DNA of 64,000 nucleotides from the NCBI RefSeq assembly GCF_019511445.1, contig NZ_JAEUAN010000015.1, forward strand, positions 62,001-126,000. Direction: 5' to 3'. The number at the start of each line of letters is the position of its first letter. Within the stretch, counting starts at the first letter, position 1. Positions 43,181 through 52,230 of the stretch are shown here, one piece after another. Position numbers and translations under genes: made by a program. This DNA is from Aliirhizobium wenxiniae (GTDB lineage Bacteria > Pseudomonadota > Alphaproteobacteria > Rhizobiales > Rhizobiaceae). A model generated the notes under the pieces. It made no database searches and was not told the origin of the DNA. It was given only the letters and a program-made list of their open reading frames with translations.

Positions 43181-45220
43181 GTGATTATGATCGCGGCGCC
43201 CCATGACAGCGAGAACTATGCTGCTGACGATGATGTAGTCAGAACTTTTATCGAGCAGGCTCAGGTAACGGTTGGAATTTTGAGTATGGACATTTGCTAC
43301 AAGTGCATCGGCGATGTGTATTTGCAGGGCGAGATCAAATCGGAAGGCAAGCGCCGCGCCTGTAGTTTTTGCGAGAAGCATCGAAAAAGCTACCGCCTCG
43401 AAGAGCTTGCCGAACGCGTACGGAGCGTTATCGAGGAGAACTACCACCCTCATCAGGATGAATACGGAGCGGATTCGGGAGAGTCGATTGCCGATCTCAT
43501 TGCAAATCTCGCTGGTGTCGATGACTCAATCGCAGAAGCCGTGCGGTCCGAATTATCGAGCAGAACAGCCTACATGGCTGCCAAGAATGGCGAAACCGAT
43601 CCATTTGGCTCGGAGACATGCTATATCGGGAGGAAGGCCGACACCTATGACTACCAGGAGAGTTGGCGGTTCTTTAGAAACGAGATCAGCCGGCGTTCTC
43701 GTTACTTCAGCGAGCATGCTCGCCAGAGTCTGCTAGAAATTTTCGGTGACATTTCAGGCATGCGCGTTTGGCCGGATGTTCCTGTCATTGTCCCCATTGG
43801 CCCAGAGAGTGAGGAGCGGTTTCTTTACCGGGGCCGAATTGCGTTTTCCGAAAGCGAAGTCGAGCATTTCTTGAAGGAGCCGGTTCGCGAACTAGGTCCC
43901 CCGCCACCGCGATTTGCAAGGCCTGGTCGGATGAATGCCGCCGGCATTTCGGTGTTCTATGGGGCCAGGGAGCCGGAAACCTGCATAGCGGAAATTCGCG
44001 CGCCGGTCGGAAGCCACGTTGTTCTCGGTCGGTTTGAGATTATCCGCGAAGTCAGGTTGCTCGATCTGAACAAGCTCACGCAAGTTTTTACCGACGTGAG
44101 CATTTTCGACCCACATTTTCAGCGGCTGGCCGGACGTGCCCCCTTCTTCAAAAGGTTGGTCGCTGAAATTAGTCGGCCAATAATGCCGCGCGACGAGGAG
44201 GCGGAGTATCTCGTCACACAAGCTGTGTCCGAATTTCTTGCGTCGAGTGTCCAACCTCAGCTCGACGGTATCATTTTCAACTCCGCTCAAACCGACCATG
44301 AGGGTCGCAACATTGTGCTCTTCAATCATACCTGCTCGGTCGAACCATACGAGCTTCCACCTGGAACTGACGTCAGTATAAATCTTGGATGGGGTGATGA
44401 TGAGTCTGACAGCAGCATCGCTGTTTGGGAGAAGGTGCCCAGACCGCAACCCCCGCGGAAGATGCGACCGACGTCTCAGCGCCAGTCGGCGCGCAAGTCT
44501 TGGACGTTTGGCAGCACGTTCGACTGGCCTGACGATGAAACATATGACGATCTAACTGTGACTGGGGAGCCGTACTTGCGGCTGCTTGTCGATGAGATGA
44601 GCGTTTTCCGCATCAAAGGGGTTAAATATGATCGCTCTGAACGCGGGCTGAGCCGACACAGGTATCGGGAGGGAGATCACGACATGATCGCGGAAGGAGA
44701 AGGGATCGTCTATTTTGCATATGGCTCGAATATGCGTACGGAGCGTTTACGCTTCAGAACGTCGGGTTGCAAAGTCATTGGCGCCGCGACCTTGGTTGGT
44801 CATGAACTGCGCTTTCACAAATCAAGCAAAGACGGTTCAGCGAAGTGCGATGCTTTTTTGACCGGCGTCTCCACCGATTTGGTCGTCGGCATTCTTTTCA
44901 GCATACCAGGTTCACAGAAAGCGGCGCTCGACAGAGCCGAGGGGCTTGGCAACGGCTATGAGGAGGCGACAATCACGGTCATGACAGCGGAGGGCAGGGC
45001 TGTGGATGCGGTCACCTACCTAGCGTCTGAAGCCGCCATCGACGACAAGCTGAAGCCGTACCAGTGGTACAAAGACTTTGTCGAAAGCGGCGCAAAGGAA
45101 CATGGCATCCCCGACGCATATGTCCAGAAGTACATTCTTGATGTGGTCGCGGTGCCCGACCCAGATGCGAGCAGAGAAAAGAAGAGGCGCGCCGAGGTAG
45201 CAAAGGCCTGGCCATTTTAA
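43181..45220 (+). CDS. RES-domain protein fused to a GGCT-like domain
   Basis: 679 residues in one frame. N-terminal zinc-ribbon-like cysteines (C39-x2-C42 and C61-x2-C64) and a helical HEPN/RES-associated region (about residues 65-200) precede a RES domain (about 212-390) with FLYRGR (R218), SVFYGAREPETCIAEIR (Y260, E271) and IIFNSAQ. RES proteins such as MbcT and ParT degrade NAD+ or ADP-ribosylate targets. After a linker, residues 508-640 form a gamma-glutamylcyclotransferase-like domain with YFAYGSNM and the conserved glutamate E587 in RAEGLGNGYEE. The start could also be at 43286. No separate Xre/MbcA antitoxin gene adjoins. The fusion is the notable point. Confidence 0.85.
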   Translation: MIMIAAPHDSENYAADDDVVRTFIEQAQVTVGILSMDICYKCIGDVYLQGEIKSEGKRRACSFCEKHRKSYRLEELAERVRSVIEENYHPHQDEYGADSGESIADLIANLAGVDDSIAEAVRSELSSRTAYMAAKNGETDPFGSETCYIGRKADTYDYQESWRFFRNEISRRSRYFSEHARQSLLEIFGDISGMRVWPDVPVIVPIGPESEERFLYRGRIAFSESEVEHFLKEPVRELGPPPPRFARPGRMNAAGISVFYGAREPETCIAEIRAPVGSHVVLGRFEIIREVRLLDLNKLTQVFTDVSIFDPHFQRLAGRAPFFKRLVAEISRPIMPRDEEAEYLVTQAVSEFLASSVQPQLDGIIFNSAQTDHEGRNIVLFNHTCSVEPYELPPGTDVSINLGWGDDESDSSIAVWEKVPRPQPPRKMRPTSQRQSARKSWTFGSTFDWPDDETYDDLTVTGEPYLRLLVDEMSVFRIKGVKYDRSERGLSRHRYREGDHDMIAEGEGIVYFAYGSNMRTERLRFRTSGCKVIGAATLVGHELRFHKSSKDGSAKCDAFLTGVSTDLVVGILFSIPGSQKAALDRAEGLGNGYEEATITVMTAEGRAVDAVTYLASEAAIDDKLKPYQWYKDFVESGAKEHGIPDAYVQKYILDVVAVPDPDASREKKRRAEVAKAWPF

Positions 45221-45282
45221 GTGCCGTGATTGAGCTTTGATCGCTTCCCTGTTCGGCTTGAGGCACCCCGACACGAGCTGCG

Positions 45283-45803
45283 TCAATCGACGTGCTGCGC
45301 GCTCACCGGAAGGTCGGGCGAAGGGAGATATTTTTGGAAGAAGTCGCGCCAAAAGCGCACTACGACTTCCAAAAGGTGCGCGGCAGGGAGCCACCGTTGA
45401 TCGCCAGCCTCTTCGCCCAGATCGATCACGAGATATCCTTTTCCATATGGCCCGACGCCAAATCCTCCCTCGCCGTAGCCACCTACGAAAACTGTCGCAA
45501 AGCCTGTGTTTCTCGCGAAATGCTTCGAGCCGTTCGCCAACTCCTGGATCATTTGGAACCAGACGCAGTGTCGGTCGATCCACTCTAGGAACTGTTCCCG
45601 GTCTCTTTTCGCTATGCCCATAGCATCGCGCGCAGCTTGTCCTTACTGAGCCAATCCCCCCAAACCCACTCGTGAAGATGATAGGCGGTGATAGCACAGT
45701 GCATTGCCCGTCTTGCCGAATGTGGCTCGACAGCGAAGTCGTCAAAATCATCAACGAGCATGGAATAGAAATCTCTCGCGCTGAGGATATCGAACATCTT
45801 CAA
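45283..45803 (-). pseudogene. split hypothetical gene (frameshift)
   Basis: Two adjacent frames join into one protein of a conserved rhizobial hypothetical family: MKMFDILSARDFYSMLVDDF through HLHEWVWGDWLSKDKLRAML in the first (45803-45612), then AKRDREQFLEWIDRHCVWF and GKGYLVIDLGEE in the second (45621-45283). The junction reads CTATGGGCATAG where an intact gene would have CTGGGC, so a two-base insertion is likely. The second frame has its own ATG overlapping the first stop, so coupled re-initiation is an alternative to plain inactivation. Confidence 0.7.
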
Positions 45804-45878
45804 AAGCCATCCTCTAAGTTCGATTTTGGTAGAGCTCGGGATCCAGTCTCGGGTGCGAAAGTGACGGGGCGCAGAAAT

Positions 45879-46535
45879 CTAAGTGCGAAGTGCGGAATTC
45901 CCGTGACATTGCTTGAATTTCCGGCCGCTCCCGCAAAAGCAGCGCGCGTTCCTCGGCGTATATTTCATAGCAAGCTGCATCGTCAGTCTGGCATTTTCCA
46001 TCTGAAGCGCCTGGATCTGCCGCGCGACAGGTCCGCTCACTTGGATCTCCCCGAAACCCGGTAGTCTGTCCATTGCTTTGTTATATTCTTTGGCACTGTC
46101 GAAAAATGCCTGGATGAGCGGATCGCGTGCAAGGGCTTGCCGCTGATTGTCGCGACGAATGCCTTCATTGTCGAAATCATAAATCGCCGAGTCATCGCGC
46201 ACAAACAAACGATGCGTGATATCTCTCGACGGTGAGGGGGTATTGTCGATCCATACACCTTCCGGGCTCTCGTACACCGCATGGTGCTCCGCTTCAATGT
46301 ACACGCCTGGCCACTCCCAGACGGCCCAACCAAACACTATGTGACCACCTTCAAGTTCAACTTTCCTCGCAACGTTCGGAAAGCATTCCTGAGGTAGAGA
46401 TCGAGGGTCCGGGAATATTTCCAGAAGGCAAGGATGAGATTGAGGGGCGATCCGATGGCAAAAATCTTGGACATGTCGGTCATCGGCAGAAGGCGTTCGT
46501 GTCAGCAAAAGATCAATCCTACAGAAAGTAGACAT
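45879..46535 (-). CDS. SEC-C motif protein
   Basis: 218 residues from ATG 46535. The body is not recognised; the C-terminus RNARCFCGSGRKFKQCHG is a SEC-C zinc-binding motif (C-x-C ... C-H), found at the end of SecA and on many unrelated proteins where it recruits partners. There is a short coiled-coil (about residues 165-190). No ribosome binding site decides the start, and an upstream frame to 46787 lacks protein character. Confidence 0.7.
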   Translation of the reverse strand: MSTFCRIDLLLTRTPSADDRHVQDFCHRIAPQSHPCLLEIFPDPRSLPQECFPNVARKVELEGGHIVFGWAVWEWPGVYIEAEHHAVYESPEGVWIDNTPSPSRDITHRLFVRDDSAIYDFDNEGIRRDNQRQALARDPLIQAFFDSAKEYNKAMDRLPGFGEIQVSGPVARQIQALQMENARLTMQLAMKYTPRNARCFCGSGRKFKQCHGNSALRT

Positions 46536-46702
46536 CAATGCCACGTCGGCGTCGAAGTAGTACGTTGAAACCTGTTGAGAGCACAGTCCTCTCGATTGAA
46601 CGACCCCAGAAATCAACTTTACGATGGGATATGATGTGAGCTTATCGTAGGCGGCGCGGTTAGCCGTTCCACCGATGCATCTGTTCTGGAGACAGTGGGC
46701 AA

Positions 46703-48259
46703 ATGGAAACGCGTGACGTTGGTGGGATGGGTGAAGGTCATTTCTTCGGCTGGTGCCAGCCGGAGGGGTTCCGAGCGCAAAAATCACTCGTTGATCGTCT
46801 TGGATGGGATTTTCTTCTGGAGCGCGAGCCCGTCCGCTCGGCCGCCACGCCGCTCGATCAGCAGAACGATCTGCCGAAGTTCCTCGTGCAGGTCAAATCT
46901 ACGGATCGCCTGGCAGAGCCACCCCGCATCAAGCTCTCAGCTCTTAAGCATCTCGTTGACGCCGATTTGCCGGCCGCCATTGCTGTCCTCGAATACGGCA
47001 ATGGAGCGCGGTCGCCGACCCGCGCGATGATCGTCCCAATTGATGAGGAGATAATTTACAAGACACTGCGCCGGGTTAGGAAGGAGGAAGCCAGCGGTAA
47101 TCGCAAGCTACATCGAGTGACGGTGCGAATTCCTACAGAGCGGGCTATCGAGCTTGGTCGGGATGGTGAAGGACTGTCGAAAGCTCTCGATGGGATTCTT
47201 GGAGGGCCGTTTTCCACTTATCTCGAAACCAAGATGCATCAGCGCCGGACATGTGGTTTTGATGACAGTTCGATAACTGGACACTTTTTCATCCCAGGCG
47301 AAGACGCGGGAGAGAAGGTTCACAGCCTTTTCCTTGGAAAGCGCCAGGAGATCGATGTAGTGGATCTGACCGTGCAGCGCCGACGGTTCGGCATTCCCCT
47401 AGAAAGCGATATGGATTTCTTCCGCGAAGCACTCTTTGAGTTTCGAGCGCCATCTCTCATGTCAGTATCGATCGAGCTCGAAGATGTGGAGGATGGAAAC
47501 TGGGCGAGATTTTCAGCAGACATGTATGCCGTGCCACCATTCGTGGACGGCAGTCAAAGTGCTCCAACCCGCTTCGCGAATTCGTTCTTTGAGGTCACGC
47601 TCGATTTCGAAAAGGAATGGGCGGGTATTGTTTTTGACTGCGAGGGATCCCGTGCTGTCGATTTGGACGAAGCGGTCACCATCATCGAGGTGGGCACGAT
47701 ATTGGCCAAGTCCAAGAGAAGAGTGAAAATCGACTTCGGCAATGGAGTCGTTGAGTTGCCTGCAGCCGAGGGAGAGGAGGGGCCATTCAGCAACTGGATA
47801 CCCGTCGCTCCGATGCTACGGCGAATGGCGACAGCGATCGAAAGGTATGCGGGCCGAAAGCAACGAAAGGTCTTGCTCTCAGAGTTCTACGATTGGGTTG
47901 AGCACCATCAGGAGTTGCTTGCACTCGGCTATCTGCCGGGAGTGAATCTATTTGTTCCGACTTGGGAGGGGGATGGGGTCGTTGCTGAGCAGGACATGGT
48001 TCTTGCACCGCTATCTCTTGAATTAGCGGGCGCTCAATATACCGCGCTCATCGAACTTCCCGTCGAATCACAGAGACGCGAAGTAGGCGAGATCAGGATT
48101 GTTGGCGGCCAACCCCGTGTTGTCGACGATATTGCCCGCGCGACGAGCGCTGGGACGGAGGACTTCATAAATCGCGCCGTCGAACGCTCTAAGAGAGAAC
48201 GTAAATCCAAGGGCCCCGCGCTCGTGCTCGGTCCGTTCGAGAGCTGGAAGGTGGGATAG
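46703..48259 (+). CDS. DUF4365-like nuclease-domain protein
   Basis: 518 residues. The first 70 residues read GHFFGWCQPEGFRAQKSLVDRLGWDFLLER and then FLVQVKSTD, the D...Q-V-K pattern of a PD-(D/E)XK-type fold seen in DUF4365 proteins. The rest (beta-rich, residues 150-500) is not recognised. Such proteins are often near defence genes. It lies between the SEC-C gene and the PIN gene, transcribed against both. Confidence 0.7.
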   Translation: METRDVGGMGEGHFFGWCQPEGFRAQKSLVDRLGWDFLLEREPVRSAATPLDQQNDLPKFLVQVKSTDRLAEPPRIKLSALKHLVDADLPAAIAVLEYGNGARSPTRAMIVPIDEEIIYKTLRRVRKEEASGNRKLHRVTVRIPTERAIELGRDGEGLSKALDGILGGPFSTYLETKMHQRRTCGFDDSSITGHFFIPGEDAGEKVHSLFLGKRQEIDVVDLTVQRRRFGIPLESDMDFFREALFEFRAPSLMSVSIELEDVEDGNWARFSADMYAVPPFVDGSQSAPTRFANSFFEVTLDFEKEWAGIVFDCEGSRAVDLDEAVTIIEVGTILAKSKRRVKIDFGNGVVELPAAEGEEGPFSNWIPVAPMLRRMATAIERYAGRKQRKVLLSEFYDWVEHHQELLALGYLPGVNLFVPTWEGDGVVAEQDMVLAPLSLELAGAQYTALIELPVESQRREVGEIRIVGGQPRVVDDIARATSAGTEDFINRAVERSKRERKSKGPALVLGPFESWKVG

Positions 48260-48414
48260 TAGATTGCCGGCCGTTCCTTCCGCCCTATGGCGCACCCGGG
48301 CGTGCCTTTAGGGGAGATCAATGATGCTTCGTCGTTCTTGGGGGCTCGAGTTGCCCCTAGGACTGTCTAGTGGCACCTGGCCGCCTTCCCGTTGCTTCGT
48401 GCGGGAGTGAATTG

Positions 48415-49062
48415 CTAAATAAGCAACTGGTTCATAGGCATTTTCTGCGGTTCGCGACGCGAGAAGAGCTGCTTGTAACCCGGGAGACAGGTGCAGTACT
48501 TAGCATTTTCGATTCCTATGATACCGACCACATGGGAAGTGCTTTCTGGAGGAATGCGCATTCGACCATCTCGCAGAGCCCGGAAAACGGCCTCTCTATG
48601 ATCCTCTTCCCCAAGGCTCTCGGCAGTTATCGGATGAAGAACGAGATCGAGCGACCATGCAGGTTTGACGCCCATGATTGCATTGGCGCGGTTCCGGCCG
48701 CGTTTCTCGTCTATTACCGGATAGAGGCCCCTCGTGCTGGCAAGTGCGATCGTCGCCGCCTCTCCGTCATCGAGTGTGGGCGATATTGAAGTGAGCGCGA
48801 AGAACATCTCAGATTCCTGATCCGTCAGATCAAGCAATGAGACGTGTCCAGCCGCAGAAAGTGCAGCCAGGAATGCCTCCTCGCCGTTGCGACGGCTGGT
48901 CTCGTTTTCAAGCTCGCCAGCTACGATGTTCGCGACGATGATCGGATTGGGAATCGAGGTGAGGATATCGATCCCGCACCTGGTGGCATGCAGGTTGATC
49001 AGCACGCTGGTATCGAGAACCAAAGGGACGGCATCGTCACTCAGGGAATTTGAGTAGGTCAT
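48415..49062 (-). CDS. PIN-domain ribonuclease-like protein
   Basis: 215 residues from ATG 49062, with AGGAG four bases upstream. PIN-like acidic residues: D17 in LVLDTSVLINLH, a glutamate in AGELENET, aspartates in LDDGEAATIALA and D in VIDEKRGR. This layout matches the PIN-like proteins that accompany Xre-IrrE genes. It would cleave RNA when released. It is the last gene of the four-gene operon, overlapping the xre-irrE 3' end by 26 bases. Confidence 0.85.
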   Translation of the reverse strand: MTYSNSLSDDAVPLVLDTSVLINLHATRCGIDILTSIPNPIIVANIVAGELENETSRRNGEEAFLAALSAAGHVSLLDLTDQESEMFFALTSISPTLDDGEAATIALASTRGLYPVIDEKRGRNRANAIMGVKPAWSLDLVLHPITAESLGEEDHREAVFRALRDGRMRIPPESTSHVVGIIGIENAKYCTCLPGYKQLFSRREPQKMPMNQLLI

Positions 49063-50227
49063 CCGTCTCCTTTTCCTCAAGCTCGATTTCGTCGACGATC
49101 TCGCGCAGCTGCAGCCTGGTGATTTTCAGGAGTTCGGCGAGCTGCCCCTCTGACATCAGCTCGCGCTTCCAAGCCGCATGTGCCATCAAACTCATTCGTT
49201 GCGAAACCAGCCGATCTGCATCAGCTTTCCCAGCGTCGCGCCGGTCGGCAGCACTTCCGAGCACTTCTCGCGCCTGCTCGTCCGTAATGCCTCCGTTATC
49301 CTCAAACCAGGACCACGTTCCCTTCTTTACAAGCCCGAGCTCCTCCAAGCGCAGAACGCACGCTTGGCGGGATATCCCATATTGGTCAGCAAGGAGAATA
49401 ACGAGGCGCCGCGTCGTCTTTCCAGTGATCTCCTTCAGTTCTCGAAAGCTCTCGCCGAAGCTTTCCGCCGGCGTGACAAATGCGCGGCCGAAGGCATTTG
49501 CGTAACGCTCGTCCCGCGAAAGAAATTTCTCATCCTCTTCGAGGACCTCAGGTATTTGCCGCGTTCCATAGAAGTGCCCGGTCTCGTGTGCCGCAGTCTG
49601 GACCCTGCGAGGTAGCGGATGGTTTGCGTTCAGCAGAATGCAAGCGCCCACGTTGTCATCGTAAGTGAACAAGCCCGCGACCCTTGATTTTGAAGAAAGG
49701 CGTCGCTGGTAAAGGCGAATTCCGAGTCCCCGCTCCACGATGGAAAAGATATCGGCGACAGGACCTGATCCCAACCCGAGCCAATCACGAAGCTCCTTTG
49801 CATGGGATTCACCCAACGCGACTGCGTCACCCTCGTTTATGCCACGCTCAGGAGGATAGTTACGGCGGCGCTGTATGCCGAGAATGTTTTCGAGCTCCAC
49901 GTCCGCTTTGATCAAGTCATTGAGTAGCCGTACTGCCTCCAACGTATGGTCGTCTTCCGTCTCTCGGAGCTTGCGAAATCGCGGCATCAGATCGGTATGG
50001 ACGGCCTCACGTCGCAACAGTGCATTTACCGACACGCCATAGTGGCGAGCCAAAGTCTGGATCTCCTGAATGCGAACACGTCTTACACCCTTCTCGATGG
50101 AGACCAGCGTCGGTCGTGAGACGTCGATGAACTGCGCAGCGTCATCTTGGCGAATATCGGCGTTCTCGCGTGCAATCCGAAGACGGCGGCCGATTTCCTG
50201 CGCGCTCAGCTCATTCAGAGCAGTCAT
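49037..50227 (-). CDS. XRE-ImmA/IrrE regulator-metallopeptidase
   Basis: 396 residues with a GGAGG site. Residues 8-70 are an XRE helix-turn-helix (RLRIARENADIRQDDAAQFIDVSRPTLVSIEKG). Residues 150-260 are the ImmA/IrrE zinc metallopeptidase domain with HETGH at 214-218 and ERYANAFGRAF near 240-250 providing the third ligand. Such fusions act as antitoxin/regulator and protease, for example by cleaving a repressor. It overlaps the QueC-like gene upstream by 17 bases and the PIN gene downstream by 26. Confidence 0.93.
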   Translation of the reverse strand: MTALNELSAQEIGRRLRIARENADIRQDDAAQFIDVSRPTLVSIEKGVRRVRIQEIQTLARHYGVSVNALLRREAVHTDLMPRFRKLRETEDDHTLEAVRLLNDLIKADVELENILGIQRRRNYPPERGINEGDAVALGESHAKELRDWLGLGSGPVADIFSIVERGLGIRLYQRRLSSKSRVAGLFTYDDNVGACILLNANHPLPRRVQTAAHETGHFYGTRQIPEVLEEDEKFLSRDERYANAFGRAFVTPAESFGESFRELKEITGKTTRRLVILLADQYGISRQACVLRLEELGLVKKGTWSWFEDNGGITDEQAREVLGSAADRRDAGKADADRLVSQRMSLMAHAAWKRELMSEGQLAELLKITRLQLREIVDEIELEEKETDDLLKFPE

Positions 50228-51605
50228 AGCGGCCTCCGTCCATCCAGTTTTTCAAGAAGCTTTTTTCACCTTGCGCGGACAAGAAGGTCCGCCATTCTCG
50301 GGCATGCGTCATTAACATTATTCTCAGGTTTCGAAGAGTTTGCTCATAGGCCTCACCAGTCGCGGCGGCAATCTGCGAAGCGAATGGCCTTAACTTTGCA
50401 TCCGGCAATTCGGACATCGTGGCGAGATGGTCGAGATGGCGAGCCCCCACGCTTCCGTATTCAACCATGATATCACGATCAGCATCGTCAGTGATGCTTG
50501 CGAGCGCTGAATCGACTTCTGCAGCTGATAGATCGGAGACAACATAGGCGTCGCTCGGCTCTACGATTTCTGCTGCGTGAAGGCTCATCCGACGCAAGAG
50601 GCAGGCAGCACAGAGACCGCATTGCCGCCGGTGCTCGGCATTGACGATCCTGCGCGTCTGCCAGCACGAACGGGTATTGATCAAATGCTGATGCTTCCTA
50701 CCTGGCAATCCCAGGAAGGCCTTCATCGTCTCACCTTTGGTCGACCAAAGGCGTGGCTGTTCAAACTTTATGCTGCAGTCGAGCAAAGCGCGCGTGAACC
50801 GCTCCATCTTTCTAAAGAACGTCGGGAAATTTCGGTAATCAGTGTAGATATTATAGAGGGGTACGAGCACCGGTCCGAGTGCGCCTTGCCCGCTTTCGGG
50901 TACGATAATTCTGCTTACATTAGAAAGATGCGAGGCAATCGTCGCCATTGCCGCGAACTGGAAACCGCGAGATCGGAAGCTACTTTCCTTGCCCTTGAAG
51001 CCCTTCACCCGGAACGGAATTTGAGTGAAGTGGCTGTCGCCCTCCATCCGGCGCTGTTTGGTGCTGGCCACGCGAATACACAAGGCCTCGGAGGGCGGTC
51101 CGCTCAACGCGGACACTGCACGCGAATCCAGTCCGTTGCTGTAGGCGATCGCGAAAGTTTTCGGCTGTTCAAACATAAGCGGGACCTGCCGCCAACCGAT
51201 CGGAGACGCGTTGGCGGCTTTGACAAAAGTGAAACGCCAGCTGTCGCCGGTCAAAAATTTCATGGCGCTTCGCAGTGACGACTGCACTTCAGGCCTCGAC
51301 CAGCATGCGTGGTCAATGACGGGGATCGTAACATGCAGATTGCGCAGCCATGATGCCGGTCGCCTCCACCGGCGGTCGGCAAACTCGATAGCGGCGGCCA
51401 AGACCATCAGGTCATAGTGTTTTGCCGCAAACCCCTTCACGTCAAAGGTATCAAGAATATCTGGAACGAACTGTATATGCTTGCCGACCTCGGCAACGGC
51501 AGCTTTATCCAATTCCGGACGTTGAGCACCCCGGCCTCTCTCAACAACAAAGAGGTGCTTTTCCTGATGGGTCTCAGAGGGCGCTTCAGTCTTCATCTGG
51601 TCCAT
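50211..51605 (-). CDS. QueC-like PP-loop enzyme (QatC/Cap9-like)
   Basis: 464 residues. The PP-loop ATP pyrophosphatase motif is SNGLDS at 156-161 and the C-terminal zinc site is C314, C329, C332 and C335 (TRSCWQ ... QCGLCAACLLRR), as in 7-cyano-7-deazaguanine synthase QueC. A 150-residue N-terminal extension and the absence of queD, queE or queF genes argue against queuosine synthesis. QueC-like proteins with such extensions occur in Qat and type IV CBASS defence, where the enzyme attaches a deazaguanine to a partner protein. It overlaps the small helical protein gene by 20 bases and the XRE-IrrE gene by 17. Confidence 0.85.
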   Translation of the reverse strand: MDQMKTEAPSETHQEKHLFVVERGRGAQRPELDKAAVAEVGKHIQFVPDILDTFDVKGFAAKHYDLMVLAAAIEFADRRWRRPASWLRNLHVTIPVIDHACWSRPEVQSSLRSAMKFLTGDSWRFTFVKAANASPIGWRQVPLMFEQPKTFAIAYSNGLDSRAVSALSGPPSEALCIRVASTKQRRMEGDSHFTQIPFRVKGFKGKESSFRSRGFQFAAMATIASHLSNVSRIIVPESGQGALGPVLVPLYNIYTDYRNFPTFFRKMERFTRALLDCSIKFEQPRLWSTKGETMKAFLGLPGRKHQHLINTRSCWQTRRIVNAEHRRQCGLCAACLLRRMSLHAAEIVEPSDAYVVSDLSAAEVDSALASITDDADRDIMVEYGSVGARHLDHLATMSELPDAKLRPFASQIAAATGEAYEQTLRNLRIMLMTHAREWRTFLSAQGEKSFLKNWMDGGRYDCSE

Positions 51606-52158
51606 CGTTCACATCCGTTCGCGCGGTCCGGCGGAACGCGTTCTTGTTGCCGTTCTCGAGAGCAGCACAAATGCTGTCGACATCGATATTCGCGAAGGTT
51701 TCTCGGTTCCGCTGAACGCCTTTTGCAAAATCCGTCTGGCTCATATCTCGAACATCTCTGGCGCGAAGACATTCCTCGTGGATACGATTTCTAGCGTTTT
51801 CGAGAAGCTCGCTGACAGCGCTTCCGAGGGCCGCGTCGAGCGACTTTCTTTCCGACATCCCTTCCCGCAGATTGCAAAGAAGATTTCGCTCGAGCGCATC
51901 GCCGAAAGACGAGCGCTCATTGTTGTCGAAGATGGATTCCGTCGCTGCTACGGAGTCCAGATCCATCTGGTCACGCGATGCACGAGAATCCAGTTCACGA
52001 TAGAGCCGATCGAATGCCTTCATATCGATGGCACTGAGTACGCTGTGACAGGCCTGCTTGGCGCGCTCGTCCGGCGAGGCGGCGTCATTGACGAGGTCCC
52101 GTCCGTACTGCTTCCACTTGTTGTTAAATGCGGAGTTTCGGAAAGGTCCGTCGGTCAT
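51586..52158 (-). CDS. small helical protein, first gene of the QueC-like operon
   Basis: 190 residues from ATG 52158 (GGAGG five bases upstream; 52161 is also possible). The family is not recognised. The translation is highly charged and helical, with no signal peptide, membrane segment or nuclease motif. The native N-terminus would be MTDGPFRNSAFNNKW. In Qat and type IV CBASS the QueC-like enzyme has a partner protein as substrate; this protein holds the equivalent place, but I see no sequence match that proves it. Confidence 0.7.
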   Translation of the reverse strand: MTDGPFRNSAFNNKWKQYGRDLVNDAASPDERAKQACHSVLSAIDMKAFDRLYRELDSRASRDQMDLDSVAATESIFDNNERSSFGDALERNLLCNLREGMSERKSLDAALGSAVSELLENARNRIHEECLRARDVRDMSQTDFAKGVQRNRETFANIDVDSICAALENGNKNAFRRTARTDVNDGPDED

Positions 52159-52193
52159 CATCGCCTCCAATGTCTGCATCATCGTTTTGAAAC

Positions 52194-52230
52194 CTGACAA
52201 TGTCAATAAGTTAAGAAAAAAAACTGACAA
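52194..52230. promoter_or_regulatory. candidate operator of the QueC-like operon
   Basis: CTGACAA occurs twice, at 52194-52200 and 52224-52230, 30 bases (about three helical turns) apart; the first extends into the palindrome TGACA-A-TGTCA (52195-52205). The pair lies 36-72 bases upstream of the first gene of the operon, whose own product list includes an XRE regulator, so autoregulation is likely. Confidence 0.5.

Noticed and set aside
50211..51605. Queuosine biosynthesis gene queC
   Set aside because: PP-loop and zinc cysteines match, but the long N-terminal extension, absence of other queuosine genes and operon with XRE-IrrE and PIN genes point to a defence-type paralog.
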